Assembly: GCA_025526995.1 (NCBI GenBank)
Contig: JAHLKG010000028.1
Span: 310,001 to 374,000 of the forward strand
Source of the DNA: Powellomyces hirtus
Lineage: Eukaryota > Chytridiomycota > Chytridiomycetes > Spizellomycetales > Powellomycetaceae
Direction of reading: 5' to 3'
Length of the DNA: 64,000 nt
Both the position numbers and the translations under genes were made by a program. The notes under the pieces were generated by a model, which made no database searches, was not told the origin of the DNA, and saw only the letters and a list, made by a program, of their open reading frames with translations. Shown here in pieces: positions 24,754-35,392 of the stretch. The first letter of the stretch is position 1. Each line of letters starts with the position of its first letter.

Positions 24754-26094
24754 AACCCATTGTGGGCACACACAGATGATTAGAACTCTGCCTAGTCATG
24801 ATGGGCGCGACGTGAGAAGGCGCCTACCGCCTTGCCCTCCTTCTCTCTCTCTCTCGCTTTGGGAGATATGTTGTCTCTTTTGTAAGATTTACATAAAAAT
24901 AATAGCAAACAATGCATTTCATATCCAGGTCCATGTGCTGCGCCACACGATTCAACAACCAACCACGTCGCCAGCCACACACTGAGCCACACGCAAGGCA
25001 ATTCTCTCACCCAATTACTCTGCCTCCAGTCTCTCTCCAGTCATCCATTCTATTCCATTCCTGAATCCCATCCATTTATAGAATGGAATTTCCATGACGG
25101 TACAGTTTTCTTCAAGCGTCTCTTTAGTTTCCGGGACCGTCAACAGTGCTGTGGTGTAGATATTGGAATATTGAAAACTTACCACTGGCATTCTGGGGGA
25201 ATCTTGCTCTCGACGTTCACCGAGTCATCACTGAGGTCGCGGCGCGGCGCGGTACATGGCTACGGTAATCGAGGCAACACACCATGTTCCCGCCTTTGAC
25301 CGGCTTGCACTCTTGGCATTTACGCAGCACTCTGTTCTCTGTGAGAAAGAAGGTGTGATGTCCGTTCCTAAATATCTAGCCTTGTCATCCGCACGTTACC
25401 AAATGTTGTGGATTTAGACGAGCTAGCCCTAGTGTGTTTGCAAAGAGGTTCTATACCGCTCAACCCCATTGACGAAGATACGAAATGACACCATTTGCGC
25501 AAAAGGTATCATGCTGTATTGAATTGACGTCACTTTTCATGTTCAATACCAAAATTTGGTCTAGCGTTCAATAATTATTATCAGAACACGTTGTCGCCGA
25601 CCGGTACGAATTGAGCCCCAACGATCTTGGAACGCTTGCGTCGCACGTGCTTGACAACTTCTACAATGCAGAAATCGCCGCTGCGTCGGCTGATTGCTTA
25701 GTTCCCATGGGCTGCCGCCAATGTTGTAACGCAACACAAGACGGATGTACCAACAATCTTTGAGCTTGGTCGAATTCAGATGCAGTCGTCATGCCTCAAT
25801 GGTCAGTCGGAAGGGAGAGGAGGAGGCACCAGTGCTGTCATTGTCATTATGAAACGAAAGGATGAAAATTGCAAAGAATGTAAGAACTCCGTCCAGTGTA
25901 TATCGAGGAGTTTTCGTCGCTATTCTTTGAGGTGAAAATAAAATTGCTATCGGAAGGTGAATGTCTCTTTTCAGCGTCCAAATTCTTCTGCCAAATATAT
26001 TTCTTCTCGCACTCTTCAACGGCCAATTCCAGCAGATCCTAGTTTTTTAACCAAAACCCGCCAACGTGACAATTACAACGTACAGTATTTAACA
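24754..26094. other. Intergenic region entering the accessory block
   Basis: No convincing gene. A pyrimidine-rich (CT)n stretch lies near 24840-24857. ORFs are short and lack motifs. Composition becomes more AT-rich toward 25.5-26 kb. Confidence 0.4.
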
Positions 26095-26099
26095 GTGAG

Positions 26100-26610
26100 A
26101 CTCAGAAACAATGGCTGAGACTACTATTTAATTATGGAGGGGTACCGAGAGGGAGTTCTGTTGTCTCTTTTGGCTTTCGCACATCACACTCGGAGACATG
26201 GCGGGTTGACGTCGGCCTTGCCGCACGACCGTGACGCAAGCGACATAAGCCCAAGGGAGCAAAACCTGCATGATGGAAACATATATAAGTGGGATCGTAG
26301 GGAGCAATTGTTTTCTTACCAGAAGCGCTGTTTGTGCCTGCAGCTGCGAATGCTCGGAGATTGTGCAGATGCCCCTGAAGATGGGCGGCTCGCAACCCAA
26401 ACTTTGCAGGGTGCAGGAAACAATTCTTGGTAAGGAGTGACGAATGCAAACGATCGTAGTGAGACAAGTGGAAACCCCTCATTTGAGCGTAGCGGGCAGC
26501 TCTCACCTGTGCCGACGCAGTCCTGTGCACACTTTTTCGTCTCTGCCCTGCGTACAAACTACATATCAGCGTTGGTGCATACTCGAAAATAATGAATCAC
26601 AAGACTCACC
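26100..26610 (+). mobile_element. Tc1/mariner-like relic, copy A
   Basis: Degenerate copy of the same repeat found at 36590-36952 (reverse) and 60945-61720 (forward). Shared stretches include the 'CTGAGACTACTATTT' start, the 'GTCTCTTTTGGCTTTCGCACAT' area, and a block from about 26340 to 26435 matching 61420-61505. Copy A has frameshifts and stops, so it cannot encode a transposase. The family call rests on copy C. Confidence 0.7.
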
Positions 26611-26639
26611 AAGACATAAGCTCGAATATGCTACACGTA

Positions 26640-27360
26640 CTTCCACTTGGACAACGCCGACTGACATCCGACCGGCGCACAACTGGCCAACACGAGCCAC
26701 CTGCAGTTGTGTTGCTGTCCGTGCGCTTCCGTACAGCAACATATCAACCACAAACGCATTACCGTATTGACATTTTGTGCTCCGAGAAGGCAGTCCACTT
26801 GTGAGTTGTGTGTGAACACCCTCACACTGAGTGGCTGCGCGGATGTCGCACCTGGTGGACAACAACTAGACTCACATCCGACCAAAGCACAAGTGGCCAG
26901 ACACGAGCCGCCTGCAGTTGTGTTGCTATCTGGTGCACTTCCCTCAAGCAACATATCAACCACAGACGAACCATTAACGTGTTGACTTTTTGTGCTCCGA
27001 GAAGGCAGTCCACTTGTGAGTTGTGTGTAAACACCCTCACACTGAGTGGCTGCGCGGATGTGGTGGCCATTTGAGCTTGTTGGTGCCGGAAGCTCAATAG
27101 AGGCTTGTCCAGTCGGAGGCCCTGACAACTGATCCTCGACCGAACCACAACTGGTCAATACAAGCCACCTGCAGTCATGTTGCTGTCCGTGTACTGCTTC
27201 CAGCAACATATCAACCACAGACGGAACGAGTATTGACTTTTTGTGTTTCGCGAAGGCAGTCCACTTGTGAGATGTGTGTAAACACCCTCACACTGAGTGG
27301 CTGCGCGAGGATCACCGCTGACTGAGCTTATTGGTACCGGAAGCTCAATAACGGCTGTTG
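26640..27360. repeat. Three diverged tandem copies of a ~210-260 bp repeat
   Basis: Copies begin at about 26680, 26890 and 27148 (spacing about 210 and 258 bp). Each has a conserved core reading AGCAACATATCAACCACA, then GCAGTCCACTTGTGAG and ACACCCTCACACTGAGTGGC. Copies 2 and 3 also share a GCCGGAAGCTCAATA tail. A 195-codon open frame runs through two copies on the minus strand, but it only reflects the repeat and has no motif. Confidence 0.85.
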
Positions 27361-27516
27361 CAGTTCAGGCGCGGGTTGCGAGGAGAGTGCGAGCGAGAGT
27401 CTTGGGGGGGGGGAGGGGTCGGGGGATAAGTCGTTGAAAGATGAGATGCGATGAAGTGGGTATGAGATTGACGCGTAAGATGCGGGGAGCGGAGGGCTTT
27501 TATATTGCGAAGAGAA

Positions 27517-28631
27517 TTAGACACGTATCAGCAACATACTGCTTGGATCCAGATTGCAGCCATGAATGTCGATGTTCTTGCGTTGAAAGTTAGGAGCTGA
27601 GAAGTAGTTGACCTCGCGGCTCTGAGTGGTGGAAGCAGTGTTTCGAATAACGGGTGATAGAGCCCACTGTTTGCCAGTTCCTGCCGCACGATTGGGATTC
27701 ATATCCTGAGCTGTTGTTTCCTTTGACATGTCCCAACGTGTCTGTATGGTGGGCAACATGCCACGGGAACTACCCTTTTGTCCCGGTACAATGACACCTT
27801 CATATGTGATCTGTTTGTTGTTGACACCGCGGGTCTGATTAATGTCCTAAGGTAGAATGCGCAATGCATCCGAGTTCATAGGCAGATCGTGAATCGACTT
27901 GACAGGTGTTTGATACTCATACGAAGGTTTGACACCAGCGCCAACCCGTTGGTACAGGTCAGGCATTTGGCTGAGGTCTGGACGGCGAAGGTTCTCAGGG
28001 TTGTTTGGAAGAGAGTTCATGACTTCCTGTCTAGCTCGGTATGTGCCCTGATCATTGGTGCTGGGCATACCAGTGAATCGCTCAAGCAAAACCTGTGAGT
28101 TGGCGTTCTCGACCCCGGGTTGTTTCAGATGAGAGCCAAAGAATGGCTGCATGTTGTTGTGTTGCATGTCCAAAGGTAGCCCTGAGAGAAGACTGATGGT
28201 CGACTTGAGCTTGAACATGGGCGACGACTGGGAACAACGCTTGACCACTATTGGGGTTAAAGGCTGCGCTATTCTTGTTGTTGGCAAGTGATTGCTGCAA
28301 GTTGAACTCCAACTGCTTTTGCCCTCCTGACATCTCCATGTCGCCACCTAGGGATGCCAATGGTGCAGGGAAGCCTGAGGTTGCGAAATCATCTCCTGAG
28401 TAGAGATGGGTCTGGATACATCTGTTTGATCTTGTCTACGTGCTTTGCGGCGGCAAGAGCTTGTTCTGTTGCACGGGCTTCTTCGACTAGATGGCTTTCA
28501 TAGACTAGCGGTCCGTTAGGGAGATTGTTGCGTGAGATGATCACATTGCTGGGTACTGTTCTGGACGTTTTGCCATGGTTATTGAGCATGTACTCCAACG
28601 CACAACCAAGACCCACAATCGCGACTTCCAT
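27517..28631 (-). pseudogene. NCLDV conserved protein, DUF5899-like, broken
   Basis: A frame starting MEVAIVGLGCALEYMLNN at 28631 continues, after a shift near 28390 and another near 28240, into LDMQHNNMQPFFGSHLKQ and NDQGTYRARQEVMNSL, then meets a TAG at 27847-27849. The same frame continues after that TAG as DINQTRGVNNKQITYEGVIV down to 27517. The order of these motifs (N-terminal GLG..LGYMLN, the PFFG block, the TRGVNNKQITYEG block) is as I recall it for a protein conserved in mimivirus-like and phycodnavirus-like giant viruses, whose role is unknown. Two frameshifts and one nonsense codon make it a pseudogene. The family name is from memory and should be confirmed. Confidence 0.72.
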
Positions 28632-28788
28632 TGTCAGTGGTGGTATGCAAGATCCCTTTGGACTTTACATAACGCACAGAAGAAAACTTTACGCTGTTTA
28701 GACACACGGGCAACAGTCCCGATCACTGGGAAAGCTTGCGTTTGTCCAATCGTCTCTTTCTCTGTTCCATTCACATACACAACAAACG

Positions 28789-28977
28789 ATGAGCGCAACT
28801 GCGAGCAGTGATCCGATCTCAGCTGAGATCAAAGCCTTTGTTCAACAGCAAAGCACATATGACTACGTTGGCTACCTCGGCTATCTCAGTCTGATCCTCA
28901 ATCGTGATGCTTCACTAGTATCGGAGGAGGTCTACCACGTGATCTATTCTCAGTTACATGCCCAGTCATTGCCATAG
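28789..28977 (+). CDS. Small uncharacterised ORF in viral segment
   Basis: 62 codons starting MSATASSDPISAEIKAF. It ends 14 bp before the first ATG of the AAA ATPase and lies in a different frame. No motif recognised. It may be a small viral gene or the detached N-terminus of the ATPase after a frameshift. Confidence 0.35.
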   Translation: MSATASSDPISAEIKAFVQQQSTYDYVGYLGYLSLILNRDASLVSEEVYHVIYSQLHAQSLP

Positions 28978-28991
28978 GTTTCAGACTCTTG

Positions 28992-30494
28992 ATGCCTCTG
29001 TTATCGACAACGTGGAGCAGCCACTTATCCCCTAACGCACACGACCATATAAATGCTACCAACACGTCGCCTACTGCGTTCCCCGTCGCCGATCTCCACC
29101 TCCTATCCCAGATCATGGACGTATCGACATTGGGGAACTTTCTGCTGTTGTCTAGCAGTTTCCGAACGGGAAACCCAATCATAGATTCTCTTCTATTGCT
29201 GCTGGCAACAAGCGCGGTTGGATACGTCGCTCAACATGCTAAGACGTTCTTCGCGGCGTTTCGAGCCAAGGTCCTCGAGGACAACCACTCCAAGATGTTC
29301 ATCGAAAGCTTGCATGAGAGATCACATCACAATCAGTCCTTCGTTGCTTTTCGATGGTATCTTTCAACGCTGAAGGACAAAGCAAGGTGCCTGGACGCGT
29401 CCCAGACATGGGCTCATGACGCCCTTCTGATCTCTATCGCAAAGAACTCGTCACAGACCATACAGCATGAGGGCGAGGAGATCTTGGTTGAGTATGTCTA
29501 CGAGAAGAACACAACTGACACTCGTCAATACATCGTGTTGACCTACAAAGGCGTCACGTCCAACTATCTGCCCGACTTCCTCACATACGTTACCAAACAA
29601 CACAAACAGTTTACCGAAACGGCCGAGTGGAAACAGACGTTGTGGTATCTGGAAAGGTGCGATGGGACACTCGCGTGGACTGGCTATGAAGCGGGCAACA
29701 ACAAACACTTCAGTAACATCATCATGGATGTGGCTGAGCGTGATGCACTTGAAGAAGATGTTCAGCATTTCCTGGATAGTGAGGCCGACTACATCAGGCG
29801 GGGGGTATCTTGGTCCCGCGGATACCTCTTCTATGGCGCGCCTGGGTGCGGCAAGACAAGCTTGGTCAAGGCGATCTCGAACAAAGCTCAGATGGATGTC
29901 TATTGCATGGATTTCAACATACTTCTCAGTGATCAAGAGCTCCGTTCTGTCTTCCGGAAGATACCGGTCCGTTCTCTGTTGTCATTTGAGGATGTGGATG
30001 CCTTGTCGAACATCGTAAGGAAACGGACTGATGCGGATGGTCAAAGTAACGGTGCATCCTATCAAGATGAGGAAGAAGACAACGACTCGTGCAACGCAGT
30101 TGACTCGGACACAGCCAGTACCGATGCTCCTGTTGATCGGCCACGAATGAAGTCCTCGATCACACTCTCGGCTCTGCTCAACGAACTCGATGGATTGGCG
30201 ACCGGACAAGGTCGAATCCTTGTGATGACTACAAACCATCTGGATGCGTTGGACCCGGCGCTGATCCGACCAGGACGGATCGATAAGAAGAAGGAGCTGA
30301 AACGTGCCACACGATCCGAGATAGCACTGGCTATTGAGCTGTACTTGGACCAGAAGGTACAGCTAGAGCAACTTGGAGAGGATTTGGAGGGAAGATTCAC
30401 AAAGGCGGAGATCTGCAACAAGATAGTCACTGGAGAGCTTGTTGTGATGGATGTCAAGGATGTCGTAGATTACGGTGGAGATTCAGCTTCTTGA
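28992..30494 (+). CDS. BCS1-like AAA ATPase of giant-virus type
   Basis: An uninterrupted 500-aa frame. A hydrophobic stretch (residues about 58-77) precedes a BCS1-N-like region. The AAA core follows: Walker A GAPGCGKTS at residues 282-290, Walker B LLSFEDVDAL near 330, then an acidic Ser/Asp-rich insert, LLNELDGLATGQGRILVMTT and NHLDALDPALIRPGRID with sensor Asn and arginine-finger region. BCS1 is a mitochondrial inner-membrane chaperone of eukaryotes, but relatives occur in mimivirus-like viruses. Lack of introns and the position between viral genes favour viral origin. Starts at 28992 or at the in-frame ATG 29115 are both possible; the second still leaves the hydrophobic segment. All AAA residues seem present, so it may be functional. 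Confidence 0.83.
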   Translation: MPLLSTTWSSHLSPNAHDHINATNTSPTAFPVADLHLLSQIMDVSTLGNFLLLSSSFRTGNPIIDSLLLLLATSAVGYVAQHAKTFFAAFRAKVLEDNHSKMFIESLHERSHHNQSFVAFRWYLSTLKDKARCLDASQTWAHDALLISIAKNSSQTIQHEGEEILVEYVYEKNTTDTRQYIVLTYKGVTSNYLPDFLTYVTKQHKQFTETAEWKQTLWYLERCDGTLAWTGYEAGNNKHFSNIIMDVAERDALEEDVQHFLDSEADYIRRGVSWSRGYLFYGAPGCGKTSLVKAISNKAQMDVYCMDFNILLSDQELRSVFRKIPVRSLLSFEDVDALSNIVRKRTDADGQSNGASYQDEEEDNDSCNAVDSDTASTDAPVDRPRMKSSITLSALLNELDGLATGQGRILVMTTNHLDALDPALIRPGRIDKKKELKRATRSEIALAIELYLDQKVQLEQLGEDLEGRFTKAEICNKIVTGELVVMDVKDVVDYGGDSAS

Positions 30495-31090
30495 CTCTCT
30501 CTGCCTTCTTTCTCGCGCTCTGCCTTCAATGATGCCTGAATGGCGTCTTTGAGGTCTTTCCGATAGAAGTCATACACTTTACAGTCCTCCATGTTCACTT
30601 TATGAATGGTCAGATGTTGTTTGTCATTGTCTGAGATCAAACCTGCTTTCGCATTCACTGCACGTTTAGCGTCCTTCAGGGTCTCATAGGTGCCTATCAC
30701 TTCAAGGAATTTCTGGTCTGGGCCAGGCAGATATAGCAAAGCCGAGTGGCAGATGATGAGATGAGTGGATGAAGTCGTGGCAACCTGATCGGTTCTTGCA
30801 TATTGCATACAGGATAAATTTTGCTGAGTGAAGTCGGCCTTTGCCATCTCGTAGCCGGGCATTTGGGGGCTGAACCATAGCTGTGTCATCTGTTCCTCCA
30901 TTGCTAGAAGTCTGGCTTTCAGATCAGCCACTTCAACCTTGAGATCATCGACCTCTTGCAGCGTTTCTGATAATAGGGTCTGGCGATCGGTAACATTCAA
31001 ATCGTGCGCTGTTACCTCACCATCGACAACAACCGAGACTGCGATCACCACGCCACTCTGCGGATGTGTGCTGAGAACTGTAACGGCCAT
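30470..31090 (-). CDS. Uncharacterised coiled-coil protein in viral segment
   Basis: A 206-aa frame from the first ATG (31090; a GTG lies further up at 31123). Residues about 35-75 form a clear heptad coiled coil (LSETLQEVDDLKVEVADLKA). A Glu/Lys-rich tail ends the protein. Its 3' end overlaps the 3' end of the ATPase by 25 bp on the other strand. It also starts only about 125 bp from the RNA polymerase start in the opposite direction, a compact viral-style arrangement. No homologue is recognised. The frame is undamaged although both flanking viral genes are broken. Confidence 0.6.
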   Translation of the reverse strand: MAVTVLSTHPQSGVVIAVSVVVDGEVTAHDLNVTDRQTLLSETLQEVDDLKVEVADLKARLLAMEEQMTQLWFSPQMPGYEMAKADFTQQNLSCMQYARTDQVATTSSTHLIICHSALLYLPGPDQKFLEVIGTYETLKDAKRAVNAKAGLISDNDKQHLTIHKVNMEDCKVYDFYRKDLKDAIQASLKAEREKEGRESQEAESPP

Positions 31091-32537
31091 GTTTGCTACC
31101 AGTAGCAACTTGGTGGCGATCACACAAGGCGAGTAAGATGCTGTTATCGATAACGGCCACCCTATAAATATGGTGTTGCAATGTGCTGGTAGGTAATAGC
31201 CTAGTACCTTGGTTATGTCGTATCAATCCACCCCGTCAACTGCGCCTGTGAGAAAGATCAAACGAGTGCAGTTTGGCATCCTCTCTCCAGAACAGATCGT
31301 CGCTCATTCAACTGCCAAGATCGAACATGCTGAGGTCTACGAACGGGGGCAACCCAAAAGTGGCGGATTAGCCGATGTCCGAATGGGTTGCATTGAGAAG
31401 AACATGAAGTGCTACACACGTTCTGAGAACATGAACAACTGTCAGGTCGTTTCGGTCACATTGAACTCGAGTGGGCTGTGTATCATGTGGGCTTCATCAA
31501 AACCCTGAAGATTCTCGAATGCATTCTGCCCTCGATGCGCCCGATTCCGACTACTGCCTACTGATCCAAAGTACAAGGTTCTTAGACGTGTCAAGGAAAA
31601 GTTTCGCTTCGTCTGGATTGCGTGCAAAGGCAAGGCAGTGTGCTGCTACGAAGACTGCGAGGAGCCCCTTGTCCCATTGAAACGTACTGGAGTTACTTTG
31701 ACACGCGGTGATAAGCGGGAGATCCTCACCGCGGCCGAAGCCCGATCCATACTTGAGCGGATCTCAGACGAAACATGTCACTTGATTGGCCTTGATCCTG
31801 TTGCGGCACGTCCTGAATGGATGATTATCACCGTTCTGCCTGTGCCTCCCCCATGTGTCCGACCCAGTGTCAATGTCGAGTCAGGTGGACGTGGCGAGGA
31901 CGATCTGACGGCGGTCCTATCCAATATCATCAAGTACAACAACTATCTCCGACGCAAAGAGCCTCGGGTAGCCGATCATCGTGAGCAGCTCCAAATCTAT
32001 ATACATCTTACATTGATAACGAGGTCGCGGGGGTTCCCCAGACGTTTCAGCGCGGTGGCCGATTGAACAACTCAGTCGCAGCAAGATTGAAGGGGAAGAC
32101 AGGGCGGCTTCGTGGGAACCTGATGGGCAAACGAGTCGATTTCTCTGCGCGAACGGTCATCACTGGAGACCAATACCTCTCTATTGAAGGAGTAGGCGTG
32201 CGTGGCAAAGAACCTGACCTTCCCCGAGCGAGTGACCGACCTGAACCTCGCAAAGATGCAGACACTAGTCGACAACTGCCAGACATACCCAGGAGCCAAC
32301 TGGTTCGTCAAAGGCAAAACGAACCAGCGTATTGACCTGCGATCAGCCCGTACGAAGCCGCAACTCGAAGTGGGCGACCAAGTGGAACGTCACATGATCG
32401 ACGGTGATCTCATCCTATTCAACCGCCAACCAAGCTTACACAAGATGTCGATGATGGCCCACCGAGGACGGTTCATGCCCTACTCTACGTTTCGAATGAA
32501 CATAAATGCATGTCAGTCCTATAATGGCGATTTTGAT

Positions 32538-32617
32538 GTCAGTATTGGGGTTCCCCCGATGTCTGAGCAGTTGTATCACTTTGTCGAATCTGACATTTTC
32601 TCTTTTTTCACATACAG
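32538..32617 (+). other. 80-nt spliceosomal-type intron inside the RNA polymerase catalytic motif
   Basis: Reading runs YNGDFD up to 32537, then GTCAGT, and resumes with GGTGACGAG (GDE) at 32618. The 3' end shows a branch-like CTGAC, a T/C run (TTTTCTCTTTTTTC) and ACATACAG. Removal restores the universal NxDFDGDEMN magnesium-binding motif exactly. The size and signals match host introns in this window. No group I or group II intron structure is evident, and 80 nt is far too small for one. Confidence 0.85.
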
Positions 32618-33662
32618 GGTGACGAGATGAATCTGCACATGCCCCAGACGTACGAAGCCCGAGCAGAGATGGAAGCCCTCATGACCGTTTCGCGGTTGCT
32701 CGTGTCATCTCAAGCGAGCAAACCAGTGAACGCATTGGTACAAGACGGGCTGTACGGTGTCCGAAGTTCACCAAGCGGGACACATTCCTCCGCAAAGAGG
32801 AAGTGATGGACCTGCTGCTCCAAGTCAAGAATTGGGACGGAACTTTGCCTCCGCCCACCATTCTACGCCCGATGCCTCTTTGGACCGGAAAGCAGTTGAT
32901 CACCCTGCCCGAGATTGATATGACTGGCTTCCATTGGACCCATCCGGACGATGAAGAGACACCGATGTCGTCGGGTGACATCAGAGTCATCATCAAGGCC
33001 GGTGTGCACCTTGCTGGTATCATATCAAAGAGGACCATTGGCACCTCCTCCGGTGGCTTGATTTACGTGATTTTCAACGATCACGGTCCATCTGCTGGCC
33101 GAGACTTTCTCGACAACGTGGCGCTCATTATCAATCAGTGGTTGATGTACCAAGGCTTTTCGGTGGGTATCCGGGATGCATTGATCTCGGAACAGACATA
33201 CAGCGAAGTCGTGAACATTGTCTATGAGCAATATGCCGAAGCCAACGAGCTTCTCACCAGCTTTCAGAACGGAACGTTTGAGGCACAAGGGAACCTGTCC
33301 GTTGACGAAACCAAGGAACGGCAATTGCAGCAGATCCTCGCCCAAGTTCGCGATGCGTCAGGGAAGCTGGTTAGTCAACACCAGCATCCAGAGAATAATG
33401 TCAAACAGATGGTTGAGGCTGGTAGCAAGGGTTCCATTCTGAACATCTGCAGATCTCAGCCTGTGTCGGACAACAGATTGTGGAAGGAAAGCGGATTGCG
33501 CGGACGTTTGGTGACCGTACCTTGCCTCATTTCACGAAACACGAGGACACGCCTGAAAGCCGCGGATTCGTGAGGAACTCGTTCATCAGAGGTTTGAACC
33601 CACAGGAAGTGTGGTTTCCCGCAATGGGTGGACGCGAAGGTTTGATCGACACGGCAGTGAAA

Positions 33663-34646
33663 TCAGTTACCTGGGACACCACGATCGTGGTCATCGAGCG
33701 TGGTATCCCACGATACAACAGGATAGGCGAATGGATCGACGGCATCATTGCCAACTCGCCAGCATCGCAGATTGAGCACTAGGAGCTCATGAATATGGAA
33801 CTAGTCAAGATTCCTTAGAGGACCGTCTTCATAGCAACAATGGACAGTGCAGGGGCGGTGTCTTGGGGTGATGTAACGGCAGTTACGCGCCACGGTCCTG
33901 GTGACGTACTTTACGAGGTTGAAACTGAGAGCGGACGGAACGTAACGGTTACAGCGAGCAAGTCGTTACTGATCTGGGACGACACCGAGCACAGGTACAG
34001 GGAAACGCGAACTCCGGAGATCAAAGTCGGGGATCACTTACCCGTGACCACTCTTCTTCGTAAGCCTCCGGTGATGTTCTCAGCAGTCCAGATGGATGAT
34101 GGTAGCAACTTCCGCTTGACACGGGCTAATGGAACCAACGTTGGCTTCTATCTGGCGGGCGGGGATGGGTCAGGCCTCCCTGTCGTGTTCTCACCTGACA
34201 AGAACGACGCTAGATGCATACCAGATGCTCTCTTCTGCGCGCCAGATAGCTTCGTCGTGGGGCTTCTCGACGGTTACTTTGCCAGAAATCGGACAACTTC
34301 TGACACGGAAACCAGTCACATTCATGTTGTTGCTCCAACATCGTCTAGTCGCTTTGCTGAAGCTTTAGCTATGCTGTGCAGTCGCATCGCAGTCTTTGCC
34401 AGCATTTCAAGTGATCACACCGTATCGATAACAGGACCAGATGCCGTGTCTTTCTTGGAGAAGACGTACCTGTGCGGTGGAAACAAACAGACAGCTCTGG
34501 AGGGCATCCGAAAGCAGAAGGATGTGGCATTAGACAGGATCATACGCATCTCACCGATCGGACCACAAAGCCATCCAAAGATGTACGATTTGACCGTCCC
34601 TGGTACTCTCAACTTTTCGCTCGCCAACGGTCTCCAAGTACGAGAC
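33663..34646 (+). other. Intein 1 in viral RPB1 (between AVK and TAETCYIQRR)
   Basis: The insertion is 984 nt, 328 codons in the same frame throughout. Its start [18 protein letters not shown] fits intein block A with Ser instead of the usual Cys at position 1. SWGDVTAVTRHGPGDVLYEV..SGRNVTVT fits block B. The end MYDLTVPGTLNFSLANGL plus QVRD fits blocks F/G, with Asp in place of the usual terminal Asn. The middle carries FVVGLLDGYFARN, a worn LAGLIDADG motif lacking the catalytic acidic residues. Two TAG codons (33779 and about 33816) interrupt it. It is therefore an inactive intein with a dead endonuclease. Confidence 0.85.
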
Positions 34647-34653
34647 ACGGCTG

Positions 34654-34733
34654 GTAAGCTCTGATAGAGTGTTTTTCAGCCAGGCAATGCCGCAGCACCA
34701 GTCTCAGCTCACATCACATCTCTTCTCTTTCAG
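34654..34733 (+). other. Second 80-nt spliceosomal-type intron in viral RPB1
   Basis: Starts GTAAGC three codons downstream of the C-terminal intein junction and ends CTCTTTCAG. Splicing joins GACACGGCTG to AAACGTGC, giving DTAETCYIQRRLVK, the expected RPB1 sequence after the intein. It has the same length as the other intron. Confidence 0.82.
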
Positions 34734-35392
34734 AAACGTGCTACATTCAACGGCGGTTGGTCAAAGCATGAGAGGACATCACGATCAAGTACGATGGGAC
34801 AGTCAGGAACAGCCGAGGAGACGTAATTCAGGTCTATTATGGCGAGGATGGCTTTGACGGAATTGCGATTGAGAACCAGACATTCGAGATCATGCTGTCA
34901 TCTGACGCTATCTTCCGCGACCGATACTACTCTGAGGCAGTCCCTGACGAGTTTGATGAACTAACGGAAGCAAGGGCCTTTCTGAGGAAACAGCTGCGAC
35001 AGCCCGAAGATTGCTGGCCAATGCCTTTGAATCTGAAACGCATCATTCTTGCCGCACAACGTAAATGCGGGGATCCTCCAGTGCCAATTGACGAGCGGTT
35101 CATCTACGAGCAAGTCACTGGTTTGAGAAGAAAGATCAGACCCTCGACATTGAAAGTGGTGGACACTGACGGGTCCCAATACAACTCGACCCGCCTATTC
35201 AACATCCTGCTGCTGTCCTCATTCTCGTCCAAACAGGTACTCCGCCGACACAAGCTTGATCGCAATGGCTTTCTCTGGGCATTACAACAGGTGGAGACCA
35301 AGTTCAACAGGGGTCTCGTGGCTGCTGCGGAATCAGTCGGGGTCGTGGCGGCACAGTCGATTGGTGAACCGGCAACGCAGATGACACTGAAC

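Noticed and set aside
26631..27218. 195-codon minus-strand ORF as a gene
   Set aside because: It spans the tandem repeat and only mirrors its unit structure.
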